This document shows positions 53,171 through 63,571 of a DNA stretch of 64,000 bases, in pieces. The position numbers were made by a program, and so were the translations under genes. The stretch covers positions 87,110,762-87,174,761 of the forward strand of contig CM059190.1 in NCBI GenBank assembly GCA_030323885.1, in the 5' to 3' direction. Every line of letters begins with the position of its first letter. The stretch's first letter is position 1. Source of the DNA: Branchipolynoe longqiensis. Its lineage: Eukaryota; Annelida; Polychaeta; Phyllodocida; Polynoidae. The notes below the pieces were generated by a model. That model did no database searches. It was not told the origin of the DNA and worked only from the letters and a program-made list of their open reading frames with translations.

Positions 53171-54692
53171 GGCCAGCTTCTCCCTCCGCAGCTCCGCAAC
53201 TGGAAGTAGAAGGGTCAGGGGAGTTGGTGAAGATGTGGTTGCAGCAAAGCCTGCGTGCTCCGTCTGCGACCTGGATTTGGTCCTTACTGTCCCTGGCGCT
53301 CCACCGGCTCAGGGCGTCGCAGATCGTGTTGTCAGCACTCTTCACATAAACAGATTGAACATCAAAATTGTGCTGTGCCGCTATCCAGAACAGCCTGCGC
53401 ACGAAGTGCATGACCCCTTTTGATTTGGACCGACCTGAGGTCAAGGCCGCTCGAACCGTCTCATTGTCCGTGATCATGACCACCGTGCTGTCCTTCCAAA
53501 GGTGGCCCCAGGTCTGGGCCGCACAGAAGGCTGCCCACATCTCCAACACGTTTATGTGGGCCCCCTTACAAGTCTCATCGGGTGTGGTGTGGTGGTGGCC
53601 CATCTCCTCCTTGATCCTCGTGTCTGGTCCCTCCCTGAAGGCTCCAATCATCCAATCGCCGGCATGGATGGTCCCGAACCCCTCCCCGGAGGCGTCACTG
53701 TAAGTCGATATGTATGGGGTATGGCGGCCGATTATTTTTGCCTTCCCATTGAACGTTCTGGCGAAGTCCAGCCACCATCGTCTATCCTCATGGAAACCCC
53801 CCGAGAGGCGGACCTTGAAGTGGGGTTTGGCCACTGCGTTGATCGTGTCGTACATGCGTCTGCAGAACGTGCGGCCTCCCCGGACCACCTTCGCACAGTG
53901 CGCCAGCAAGCCAGCTAGACGCTCCAGCTGGATCCTCCTGACCTTCTTTTGGCCCTCCAGGGCCAGAAGCGCCATGGTCATCCTGGCCAGCTTGTCCTCC
54001 GGCAGCGACATCTCCAAGGCAATGGTGTCGATGTCGATACCCAGGAACCTTGTTTTGGTGGACGGGGAGGTGACTTTTGGGAAGCTTATGTAGAAGCCCA
54101 GTCTCCGGAGGATCCCCATTAGGGTGGCCTGGGCCGCGCAGCCCACTTTGAAGTCACGGGCTATGATGCAGAAGTCGTCGAGGTAATTTACCACCTCCCC
54201 CACGCCCTCCCGCACGGCACAGCGGACAACAAAATCAGACAGTTTGCTGAAGACATATGGGCTGGAGGCCAGCCCCATGCATAGCCTGTTATCTCTTAGA
54301 AAGACCGGGTCATTCCCAAAGTTCCAGAATATGCCCTGGCAGTCCCGGTCTCTCGGGTGGATGCTCACTGCCCGGTAAGCATCGCGGATGTCCACGGTCG
54401 CGAGATAGTCCCCGGCTTGCATCAGGGCGGCCACATCGTCGACCCCATTGTAGGAGAATTTGGCCGTCACGCTATCCGTGTAGTTGTTGACAGACTCACC
54501 CTCTGGTTTGCTGCAATCCACGATGCCCCTCACCCCCCCTCCATCCTTGGGGATGCAGAAGAGCCTATGCACACACAGCGGTCGGTCCGCCACCCTGGTC
54601 AAAGCTCCTGCCTCGCTCTCCTTCCTGAGTTTGGCCGACATGACCTCCCTATCATCACGGTCTCCCCGCAGCCCTGATGGCACCCATAGCAA
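53019..54692 (-). CDS. Ngaro-like reverse transcriptase-RNase H (core of pol, 557 aa)
   Basis: Copies element RNA. From the listed start: RT with FCIPKDGGGVRGIVDCSKP (about 46-64), ATVDIRDAYRAVSIHP (98-113), MGLASSPYVFSKL (139-151) and catalytic NYLDDF (169-174); RNase H with YSDASGEGFG (D333), VLEMWA (E384), MITDNE (D409) and ICDALSRW (D459). The PEGESVNN and YLDD context matches Ngaro/PAT-type RTs. Residues after about 470 overlap the recombinase frame and are probably not functional. The N-terminal part of the RT (ILKGICFGFMVINRD) lies in the neighbouring frame just upstream, so a -1 shift between about 54700 and 54620 is needed or the copy carries an indel there. Confidence 0.85.
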   Translation of the reverse strand: MLWVPSGLRGDRDDREVMSAKLRKESEAGALTRVADRPLCVHRLFCIPKDGGGVRGIVDCSKPEGESVNNYTDSVTAKFSYNGVDDVAALMQAGDYLATVDIRDAYRAVSIHPRDRDCQGIFWNFGNDPVFLRDNRLCMGLASSPYVFSKLSDFVVRCAVREGVGEVVNYLDDFCIIARDFKVGCAAQATLMGILRRLGFYISFPKVTSPSTKTRFLGIDIDTIALEMSLPEDKLARMTMALLALEGQKKVRRIQLERLAGLLAHCAKVVRGGRTFCRRMYDTINAVAKPHFKVRLSGGFHEDRRWWLDFARTFNGKAKIIGRHTPYISTYSDASGEGFGTIHAGDWMIGAFREGPDTRIKEEMGHHHTTPDETCKGAHINVLEMWAAFCAAQTWGHLWKDSTVVMITDNETVRAALTSGRSKSKGVMHFVRRLFWIAAQHNFDVQSVYVKSADNTICDALSRWSARDSKDQIQVADGARRLCCNHIFTNSPDPSTSSCGAAEGEAGRAAQVLRPKLHHNTGCPGETISGVHRGVRGPLSHHTVPSRTDSAVCGLAG

Positions 54693-55621
54693 GCGTCGCA
54701 GTCCCGGTTTATCACCATGAAGCCGAAGCAGATGCCTTTCAGGATGTATTCGGCATCGGGGTCAGTATCACCCCTCATGAACAACTCTGTGAAGACCCTA
54801 CATGGTTTCATCTGGGACACAACACCCTCAATCCTGTGCGTGCAGCTGCACAAACCTGCCATGCAGCTCCTCCCGAGGCGGAAGCTGGTCACACAGTCGG
54901 TAGCCGTCTCCCTGACGGTGATGTCGAATACATGCTCCTCCCCTGTGCCGTTCTCGACCTGGAGCCACCCCGGGTCAAGGTCATCCTCCCTGCTTGTCCA
55001 TACAGGGGTACCTCTGTGGGGAGTCTCCCCCACTTGCTGGTCACCGGGGATCCCCCCCAGGGTGCCCGCCACCGCCATCAGGGTATCCACCCTGCCCCAC
55101 GTGTTGTTATTGTTGTTTACATCCGGGACCTCCCTACGCCACGCCCGTGGCCCGGGTGTCTCCACCGACCCCCGTGCTCCGCTGCAACCCCCCGTACGGC
55201 CACCATGGCCTACTGGGCCTCCCGCACTGTCGGTCCCACCCAGAGCTGGGGCACCCCCATGTGCCGTGACCACAGTGTTGTTGTTGTTTACATCCGGGAC
55301 CTCCCCACGTGCGGGAGGCCAAGCCTGCGGCTCGGGTCCCTTCACTGACCCACATGCCTCATTGTAAACATCCATACCATGCCCATGGCGCCCTCCGGCA
55401 CCGTCAAGTAATGCATCACAAACAGTACCTCGGAAACCGCTACAGTCACTGTCCCAGCTGTGTCCACCGCCGGGTTGTGTGTCTGCCTGGATGTCACAAA
55501 CCCCAGTACCTGGGATCCCGCTACCGTCCCTGCCCCGGCCGAGTCCACTGCCGGGTTGTGTGTCCGCCTGGGCGTTCACTGCGCCCCACCCCGCGTCACC
55601 GCTTTCCCGCGGTATGGCCAA
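54599..55621 (-). CDS. Ngaro-like gag-pol linker and RT N-terminal segment
   Basis: Open frame of about 340 codons in the same frame as gag. The first two thirds are Gly/Asp/Pro-rich and low in conservation, with an internal duplication (REVPDVNNNN motif at 55103-55134 and again at 55276-55304). The end contains FTELFMRGDTDPDAEYILKG and ICFGFMVINRD, resembling the segment that precedes the RT fingers in Ngaro elements, after which homology passes into the other frame (54692 onward). Cys-rich stretches (GRSCMAGLCSCTH) are present but form no pattern I recognise. It is likely part of pol, separated by a frameshift. Confidence 0.55.
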   Translation of the reverse strand: MAIPRESGDAGWGAVNAQADTQPGSGLGRGRDGSGIPGTGVCDIQADTQPGGGHSWDSDCSGFRGTVCDALLDGAGGRHGHGMDVYNEACGSVKGPEPQAWPPARGEVPDVNNNNTVVTAHGGAPALGGTDSAGGPVGHGGRTGGCSGARGSVETPGPRAWRREVPDVNNNNNTWGRVDTLMAVAGTLGGIPGDQQVGETPHRGTPVWTSREDDLDPGWLQVENGTGEEHVFDITVRETATDCVTSFRLGRSCMAGLCSCTHRIEGVVSQMKPCRVFTELFMRGDTDPDAEYILKGICFGFMVINRDCDACYGCHQGCGETVMIGRSCRPNSGRRARQEL

Positions 55622-55669
55622 ATCTGGGTCATGCTCCGCGTCCCCGGTGTGGCGCGTCCCGGTGCACCG

Positions 55670-56653
55670 TCAGTCCCGGGTGCACTTAATGCGCTTGTGG
55701 CTGCGGCTCCCGCACTTGCTGCACCAGTGCCCGAAGCTACAGTCCCCCTCCTTACTGTCACAACCCACTTCTTTGTTCCAGGGAAAGCAGGCCTGCTTGC
55801 CTCCCTTCTCATAGGTCTTGAGCCCCTTTGGATTCCCGGTGGTCACACTCTTAGTTTTGGCCCGCATGGCCTCATGCCCGTAGTGGATCAGACTCGCCGC
55901 CGCATTCCCTGCCGTGAACGCAGCGAAGCCTTCCCGTTCCGCTAGCTTCTGCACGGCTGTGTCATATCAAACGTGGGCAGTGTCTTTGAACAGTTCATGC
56001 TTAGCCTTCGATGCAATGTACGCAAGGTGGCTGAATAGTGCCTGGCCATCTTTTAACGTCACACCGTCCAGGCTCAGGAACCACAGGCATGATGCCTCCT
56101 GTAACTCGGCCACTGATAGTTTGCGCACATCCTTCTTATCCTCAGTATAGTTTTTCAAAGACCACTTACTTTTCCGTCTCCGGGACGTGCTCCTTGTCCT
56201 GCTACGTGAACTGGAGTCACTACGAGAGTGCGATCTGCGCCGCCGTGTCCGGCTCTTGCGTGATACCTCCCCGTAACTTGAGTGACCTCTTTCCGTATGG
56301 GCTGCTCCGCCCTGCTCGGCTGCTGGTGGCTTCACTGTGTCCCTGGCCGCCTTTTCCTTTACTAACACGGTCCGTCGTTCCTCCAAGTCAAACATGCGCT
56401 TATCCCTTTCCAGCTGCCTTATTTCCTCCCTCACGCGTCGCTCCTCTTCATCAATGCACATACTCCGTACATCTTTTGTGATATCCTCCATCACTCGCTC
56501 ATCGGAGGCTTCCCCTGCTGTCGCCATTTTGACTGCCGAGAATTTGCGCATTATGCATATGTGGTTGCCTGCGGCGTCCTCCCGTTTCACGTCAGTAATG
56601 CACCTCGGTCCAGAATGAATTTTACCACACGGGTTGCAGAAACCCTCAGACAT
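55670..56653 (-). pseudogene. Ngaro-like gag with one in-frame TGA
   Basis: Structural protein. ATG 56653 (MSEGFCNPCGKIH) is preferred over a non-ATG start at 56665. An N-terminal Cys pair and RCITDV lead to a coiled-coil-like RREEIRQLERDKR-type helix, then an Arg/Ser-rich block (about residues 135-165). TGA at 55967-55969 interrupts the frame; beyond it the same frame continues with AVQKLAEREGFAAFTAG and ends in a CCCH-like segment (CFPWNKEVGC...C...H) and a CCHC zinc knuckle CSKCGSRSHKRIKC (CX2CX4HX4C). Since the zinc region is intact after the stop, this is either a recent nonsense mutation or readthrough. Next stop TGA at 55670-55672. Confidence 0.65.
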
Positions 56654-56750
56654 ACCGTAACGCACAAATGAGTGTCAAGCTAGCATGATCCCAGGTACAA
56701 GGCGAGCTGGGCCGGGGAGCGGTTTCCAGAGCACGTGCGTTCATGCCTTC

Positions 56751-56942
56751 AAGTTAAAATTGAAGGCGTTAAGGCCAGGCGCAGCTGGCATACAGTGCAC
56801 CGGGACGCTCACAGGGGGCGCCACTGTGGCCTATGTATACTAACAGGGTCAGCTAGATCGGATACAGCGCTAACTATTACATAGGGAACTGAAGATCGGT
56901 AGTGTCCTTGTTTATATTCCCATAATGGATTATAGAGCACAT
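56751..56942 (-). repeat. Ngaro split direct repeat A1 (192 bp)
   Basis: The 5' end of the element in its own orientation, about 98 nt before the gag ATG. Direct copy of 51919-52110. Confidence 0.9.
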
Positions 56943-57957
56943 ATATATATATATATATAGTAGAGCATTCTAATAAACCATGCGTCTCATCAGATATCAG
57001 TTATCGCCCAGCACCGGTGTGTCGTACAAATATTTCACTAATCAACCCCTCTCTCTCCAGGTAGAGAGAGATTGATAGTCACTCAGCTCGTGTCTGGGAA
57101 TGAGGATATGTACGCTTACAATGGCGGGTTATTTTACACAGAGGCTGTTGGGTGGCACACTATATCGTGCCTCCCTCCCCACTCATCCCCACTCATCCCC
57201 CTCCTCCCCCATCCCCCCCCCCTCCCGCACCCCTTGTGTTCCCGTTGTAGACTTGGATCAGAAGGCACTATAACCATCTTAGATGACGGTCTTACATATT
57301 TATAGGCTGAGTTATAATTATATCCCGGACATAGTGCATATGGCAGAACAAAGGACTGTTATCCACCGTGTCTTTTATATCTGTGAGACTCATAATAAAA
57401 GCCTTATTCAATTGTAGCAGAGTAAGTGTGAGCATGTAACCAGGGCCGGCTGAAGGTACTGGCAACTCGGGAAGTCGCCCGGGAGGCCACATGTTAGGGG
57501 GCGCCAAATATAATTTCTAGAGATTCTAGACCGTCCCGGTGATATTAACATTTATACTTGAAAGGGAGCAGAAGTTCATCTTGCCCAGGGCACCAGCAAA
57601 CCTATGACTGACACTGTATGTAACAGGTGCAACTGGTCATGTTTTGTGTAGGTGTGACCTGTAGCTGAATCCTGTCAAACCAATGGTTCTGTGCTGAGAA
57701 AGGAATTATTTCAATGAATAAAGGCATATACAACCACACACAACAAGTGTGTGTCTGTGTGATTTTAATTAATACCCTATACTGGGGGCATAATTTCACC
57801 GATCACATTGTTTTTCTACTCATAATGTGTTATGGTGATGAAAAAGTTAATACCAAACTTGCTCTTTCTGATATTCTGGTCCTCATAATGCCTTATGCTT
57901 ATGAATTGGTTAACATGGCTACATAAGCCCTTTCTGATATGCATGTTCTCACAATGA
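56943..57957. other. Intergenic stretch, nothing recognised
   Basis: Starts with the (AT)n remainder to 56959. A C-rich run lies at 57170-57245. No supported gene. Confidence 0.5.
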
Positions 57958-58012
57958 CTTCCCATCCTGATATGACCTTAGATGTTGCTAGGACGTAAAA
58001 CAACAACAAACA
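57958..58012 (+). mobile_element. SINE S1 tail fragment
   Basis: CCCATCCTGATATGACCTTA and GATGTTGCTAGGACGTAAAA then CAACAACAAACAA: the last ~50 bp of the family only. Confidence 0.8.
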
Positions 58013-58059
58013 ATAGTGATGTCATACAGTGATGACGGAGCTACAATGATTACCTTACT

Positions 58060-59716
58060 GGTGCCTGACTGTGGTGAGAGGGCTAACATACATGACAGCC
58101 CATGGCTGGCATTCATGTACGCATGATGCCTCACTATGGTGAGAGGGTTAACATACATGACAGCCCGTCGCTGGCATTCATGTAATCATGGTGCCTCACT
58201 GTGGTGAGAGGGCTAACATACATGACACCCCATAGCTGACATCCATGTACTCATGCTGCCTCACTGTGGTGAGAGGGCTAACATACATGACAGCCCATGG
58301 CTGACATCCATGTACTCATGGTGCCTCACTGTGGTGAGAGGGTTAACATACATGACACCCCATAGCTGATATTCATGTACTCATGGTGCCTCACAGTGGT
58401 GAGAGGGCTAACATACATGACACTCCATGGCTGACATCCATGTACTCATGGTGCCTCACTGTGGTGAGAGGGCTAACATACATGACACCCCATAGCTGAC
58501 ATCCATGTACTTGTGGTGAGAGGGCTAACATACATGACACCCCATAGCTGACATCCATGTACTCATGGTGCCTCACTGTGGTGAGAGGGCTAACATACAT
58601 GACACCCCATATCTGACATCCATGTACTCATGGTGCCTCACTGTGGTGAGAGGGCTAACATACATGACACCCCATAGCTGACATTCATGTACTCATGCTG
58701 CCTCACTGTGGTGAGAGGGCTAACATACATGACACCCCATAGCTGACATCCATGTACTCATGCTGCCTCACTGTGGTGAGAGGGCTAACATACATGACAC
58801 CCCATAGCTGACATCCATGTACTCATGCTGCCTCACTGTGGTGAGAGGGCTAACGTACATGACACCCCATAGCTGACATTCATGTACTCATGCTGCCTCA
58901 CTGTGGTGAGAGGGTTAACATACATGACAGCCCATGGCTGACATCCATGTACTCATGGTGCCTCACTGTGGTGAGAGGGTTAACATACATAACACCCCAT
59001 AGCTGATATTCATGTACTCATACTGCCTCACTGTGGTGAGAGGACTAACATACATGACACCCCATAGCTGACATTCATGTACTCATCGTGCCTCACTGTG
59101 GTGAGAGGGCTAACATACATGACACCCCATAGCTGACATCCATGTACTCATGGTGCCTCACTGTGGTGAGAGGGCTAACATACATGACACCCCATGGCTG
59201 ACATTCATGTACTCATGGTGCCTCACTGTGGTTAGAGGGTTAACATACATGACACTCCATGGCTGACATTCATGTACTCATGGTGCCTCACTGTGGTGAG
59301 AGGGCTAACATACATGACACCCCATAGCTGACATTCATGTACTCATGGTGCCTCACTGTGGTGAGAGGGCTAACATACATGACACTCCATGGCTGACATC
59401 CATGTACTCATGGTGCCTCACTGTGGTGAGAGGGCTAACATACATGACACCCCATAGCTGACATCCATGTACTCATGGTGCCTCACTGTGGTGAGAGGGC
59501 TAACATACATGACACCCCATAGCTGACATCCATGTACTCATGGTGCCTCACTGTGGTGAGAGGGCTAACATACATGACACCCCATAGCTGACATTCATGT
59601 ACTCATGCTGCCTCACAGTGGCGAGAGGGTTAACATACATGACAACCCATGGCTGACATCCATGTACTCATGGTGCCTCACTGTGGTGAGAGGGCTAACA
59701 TACATGACACCCCGTG
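58060..59716. repeat. 65-bp satellite array (~25 units)
   Basis: Units of GTGGTGAGAGGGCTAACATA, CATGACACCCCATAGCTGAC, ATCCATGTACTCATGGTGCC and TCACT repeat at exactly 65 bp over most of the array; one unit near 58510 is shortened. Variation is limited to a few positions (AGCTGAC/GGCTGAC, ATCC/ATTC, GGTGCC/GCTGCC), suggesting homogenisation. Nothing recognised in 59717-60257. Confidence 0.93.
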
Positions 59717-60257
59717 GTTGACAGATAGCCGTAAAGATAGCCATGAAACAGTTAAGTTATTAAGAGAACTAGGACTAGCTTTCGGGCATGAGAATAACTG
59801 TATGACGTCACATTGGCGCCACGTGACCTTGTATGGGGATTCAGAGAATAGTTTAGTTTGCAACTTCTCCAGCTGACGCATACTGCAGTGAATGTTTATC
59901 CACAAAGCTGTTATTATCATCCTCCTCCACCTGAAATGTGTACACTTAGCTCTGAGCTGGTAACTTTCTTTGTGTGATTGTAATTGTCTTAAAGTGCATG
60001 AAGCACGATGTGTTTGTATACAATAAAATGCATTTAAAGATGGCCGCCGTGTGGCTCTTCCTGACCGTTGTGTATTTCTACAGCCGTACTATGAGGCTTG
60101 CTGCGTGAAAGTAGACCAACACATCTCGGACAGTCAATAGGTCCCGTGAGATGCCCAATACAGCATAGGTTCGTGTTCCCCCCACCCTCACATCAGTCAC
60201 TAGAACAGTGTCGGCAGAGCCGGACTCGACCAACGCCACTCGGTGGCCTATCTGGGT

Positions 60258-61320
60258 ATTACTGCAGCCTGCGAATAAAAGAGCCCCGTTTAGATTTGAT
60301 CTTGTCTGCTCTCCCTAAATGTTGTCTGCTCTGTACCTCCTTGCCGTCTGCTATGGAGAAGGAAACTGTCTATCCGAATATAGCTGCAGCCCGCGAATAA
60401 AATAGCGGAACCGCCCCCTTTTAGATTGTATCATGCCATCTGCTCTCCCTAAATGTTGTCTGCACTGTACCCCTTTGTCATCTGCTATGGAGAAGGAAAC
60501 TGTCTATCTGAATATTACTGCAGCCCGGGAATATGATAGCAGAACTGCCCCCTTTTAGATTTGATCATGCTGTCTGCTCTCCCTAAATGTGGTCTGCTCT
60601 GTACCCCTTTGTCATCTGCTATGGAGAAGGAAACTGTCTATCTGAATATTACTGCAGCCCACGAATAAAATAGCAGAACCGCCCCTTTTAGATTTGATCA
60701 TGCTGTCTGCTCTCCCTAAATGTTGTCTGCACTGTACCCCCTTGTCGTCTGCTATGGAGAAGGAAACTGTCTATCTGAATATTACTGCAGCCCGGGAATA
60801 TGATAGCCGAACCGCCCCTTTTAGAATTGATCATGCCGATTGCTCTCCCTAAATGTTGTCTGCACTGTACCCCCTTGTCGTCTGCTATGGAGAAGAAAAC
60901 TGTCTATCTGAATATTACTGCAGCCCACAAATAAAATAGCAGAACCGCCCCCTTTTAGATGTTATCATGCCATCTGCTCTCCCTAAATGCTTCTTCTTTC
61001 CACTCGCTTGTCGAGGGAAACTATGTCTATCTGAATATTACTCCAGCCGTGAATAAAATATCAGAACGACCCTTTTTTGATTTGATCAAATCGCTTACTC
61101 GTTTTAAAATACCGTCTGTTCTACATACTTGGAGGATACTCTCCCTCCCTCTCTCCGTCTCCCCCTCCTTATCTCTTCCGTTCTCACTCTCCCCCTATTT
61201 ATCTCTCTCTCTCCACCTCTCTCTAAATGTCGTCTGCTCTGCTTTCTTGTTTGTTGTCTGCTATTGAAAAACGAATCTTTTTTAGTATTACGGCATCCCA
61301 CCAATAAAATAGCCAGCCCC
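60258..61320. repeat. ~134-bp tandem repeat, degrading to the right
   Basis: Units start at about 60351, 60485, 60619, 60752 and 60885 as judged by CTATGGAGAAGGAAACTGTC, spacing 133-134 bp. Each contains ATTACTGCAGCCC, GAATAAAATAGC, CCGCCCCTTTTAGATT and TCTGCTCTCCCTAAATGTTG. From 61000 on the units become irregular and merge into a CT-rich stretch (61136-61225). Confidence 0.88.
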
Positions 61321-61537
61321 TTTCAGATGTTGGTCCCTCTTGGAATATTTGCTGTCCATAAATGTCTTCTGTTATCCCTTAAATGACGTCAGCTCTACTT
61401 AAATGTATTCACTGTAAATGGTCCATGTTCATCAGAAAGGTACGTTTTATGGACTGTTATCGTCTGCTGCAACGTGCTATTGGCGGCAGGTAATATTCAT
61501 TGGCAGTCTGTTAATTGTTATCTTACAGGGACCGGGA

Positions 61538-61803
61538 CCAGGCGGGATGGCCGAATGAGTTGTGCGTCCGTCTCCCTTTTTGGTAGATCGTCGGATTCGA
61601 ACCCCAGGTTTGAACCCTGGTCGAGTAAAACGAATGACTTGATACGTATAGCTTCGTAGCCAGGTGCTCGGCATTATTAGGGTAGGGCAAGGACTGGTTG
61701 GCTCACTGTCAGGATAATGCGACTGAGTGGGTGTGCACTGTCAGTACCCATCCTGATATGACCTTAGATGTTGCCAGGATGTAAAACTCCAACAACTAAC
61801 CAA
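61538..61803 (+). mobile_element. tRNA-derived SINE (family S1), internally deleted
   Basis: Head GGCGGGATGGCCGAATGAGT, B-box-like GGTTTGAACCCTGG (with a duplicated GATTCGAACCCC before it), ATTAGGGTAGGGCAAGGACT, then a deletion that joins GACTGAGTGGG directly to TGTGCACTGTC, skipping the GCAGCACTATAAAGTC block; tail ACTCCAACAACTAACC. Confidence 0.88.
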
Positions 61804-62251
61804 CAGTACGGGCCGGAGGAGTGCCAGTGGAAAAGCCGCCGTTTCTGAAGCTTGTGTTCTTCTGGTCTGCTACTGGATTTCGTCCAAATGGAATGGGAAG
61901 CTAGAGCTGACGAAATAGGAATGTAATTCTACAACTCTACCATGGCGTCTCTTACGTTGCAGTCGTATATTTGTGTAGGTGTTGAAACGTTCACAGTGTG
62001 GCAGTGCCTTTTTACCCTTTGTTCAACACTGAATCAGGGCCTTTAGTGTGAAACATTTTTAATATGCTGTCAGTAAAAAAATGCAGATGGTTGATGTGGG
62101 ACTATTAATTGAGCTGGAAACGAGGTAACATCTTTGGCATGTGGGTATTTCTTGGAGGTGTATATGTGGGTGGGTGTGGAGGGAGGGGCAGAGTGCAGAG
62201 GTCAACCGGGAATAAACACCTTATGTATCCTCAATCACTTCTAAAATTGAT
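61804..62251. other. Intergenic stretch, nothing recognised
   Basis: No gene or repeat relationship found. Confidence 0.45.
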
Positions 62252-62588
62252 AACCAGACGGATGGCCAAATGAGTTAGAGCGTCCGTCTCCCGTGTTGGT
62301 AGATCGTGGGGTCGTGGGTTCTAACCCCGGTTGAGTCAAACCAATGACTTAAAAATTGATACTTGTTGCTTCCTAGCCTGGCGCTTGGCATTATTAGGAT
62401 AGGGCAAGGACTGGTTGGCTCAGTGTCAGGGTAATGTGACTGAGTGGGATATCAGGTCATGGTGCTGGTGGCCTAGTCTTCCAGTGGGGCAGCACTATAA
62501 AGTCGCCATGAGTGCGCACTGTCACAAGTCAGTGCCTGTCCTGATATGACCTTAGATGTTGCTAGGATGTAAAACAACAAACAAACAA
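62252..62588 (+). mobile_element. tRNA-derived SINE (family S1), full length, best example
   Basis: ACCAGACGGATGGCCAAATG head, TTAGAGCGTCCGTCTCCC, B-box-like GGGTTCTAACCCCGG, all body blocks including GGGGCAGCACTATAAAGTCG and GTGCGCACTGTCACAAGTCA, ending GATGTTGCTAGGATGTAAAA plus CAACAAACAAACAAA. The copy shows the consensus order and a total length of about 335 bp. Confidence 0.92.
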
Positions 62589-62597
62589 ATCTAACAT

Positions 62598-62832
62598 TGA
62601 TACTTATCTCTTCCTAGCCTGGTCCTCAACATTAATAGGATAGGGAAAGGACTGGTTATCTCAGTGTCAGGATAATGTGACTGAGTGGGATATAGGGTCA
62701 TGGTGCTGGCAGCCTAATTTCCCAGCGGAGCAACACTATAAAGTCGCCATAAGTGCGCACTATCACAAGTCGGTACCCATCCTGATATGACCCTAGATGT
62801 TGCCAGGACGTAAAACTCCAACAACCAACCAA
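62598..62832 (+). mobile_element. SINE S1 body and tail, headless copy in tandem with the previous
   Basis: Begins at the ATTGATACTTATC block, skipping the tRNA head, and runs to a CTCCAACAACCAACC tail. It uses the other tail type from its neighbour, so the two are separate insertions or a recombinant array. Confidence 0.88.
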
Positions 62833-63054
62833 ATGTTTGCCAGCTTATATGTTGTGTGGATATGTTAACTAGTGTAATTAAAGTAAGCTTTCTGACTCAG
62901 GTTGAAGGTGCGCAGATGCGTATTTATGATTAGAAAGTGGAATAAAGCTGGAGTAGTATTTCTATTGGATGGTGTGTGCCAATTAGTCAATGTCTGCGTG
63001 TGTTTATCACCTTAGAGACCCGTGGATCTGATTAATTATGCGCCTATACAGCAC

Positions 63055-63570
63055 TCCGACTCTGTATACCTGTCGGGCAGACTGTGTCTGCCTTTTGGGC
63101 AGACTCTGGATGCCTGTTGGACAATTCCGTGTGCTTGTCAGAGAGACTTGGTTTACCTGTTGAACAGTCGCTGTCTCACTGTCAGGCTAACTGTGCCTGT
63201 CGGGCAGACAGTGCCTGTCGGGAAGACTGTGCCTGTCGCGCAGACTGTAGGACTGTCGGGCAGATTGTGGGCCTGTAGGGCAAGCATGTCTGACAGACCT
63301 CTCTGCCTGTTGGACAGACTCTATAGGCCTGTCCGGAAGATTCTGGAGGCCTATCGGGCAGATTATATGTGCCTATTGGGCAGACTGTGTACATGTATGG
63401 AAGACTGTGCCTGGAGGGCAAACTCTGGATGCCTGTCGGACGACTCTGTCTAGCTGTCAGGCTGACTATGCATGTAGGATAGACTACCTGTCGGGAAGAC
63501 TCTGTATGCCTCTCGGACAGACTACGTGTACTTGTCGGGCAGACTCTGTATGCCTATCGGACAGACTGTC
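63055..63570. repeat. Degenerate minisatellite (TGTCGGGCAGACTGTG)
   Basis: About 0.5 kb of CTGTCGGGCAGACTCTGTAT and GCC-type units, alternating roughly 28-36 bp. The frame at 63022-63453 reads the repeat. It ends directly against the LINE ORF. Confidence 0.85.
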
Positions 63571-63571
63571 T

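Larger units (their letters stand above)
51823..56942 (-). mobile_element. Complete Ngaro-like YR retrotransposon with split direct repeats
   Basis: In element orientation (right to left): direct repeat A1 (56942-56751), gag, pol, recombinase, then B1 (52200-52111), A2 (52110-51919) and B2 (51912-51823). A1 and A2 are 192 bp with two mismatches; B1 and B2 are 90 bp with one. This A1-ORFs-B1A2-B2 order is the split-direct-repeat structure of Ngaro and PAT elements, unlike the inverted repeats of DIRS. The RT has YLDD, followed by RNase H; no methyltransferase-like domain is seen, as expected for Ngaro. GC-rich coding sequence contrasts with the AT-rich host DNA. Both sides are (AT)n, with no other target duplication. 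Confidence 0.9.

Noticed and set aside
52384..54677. Plus-strand frames across the Ngaro element
   Set aside because: They are antisense shadows of the RT and recombinase genes without domains.
58060..59716. CRISPR-like array with 65-bp period
   Set aside because: The whole unit is conserved with no variable spacers; it is a satellite.
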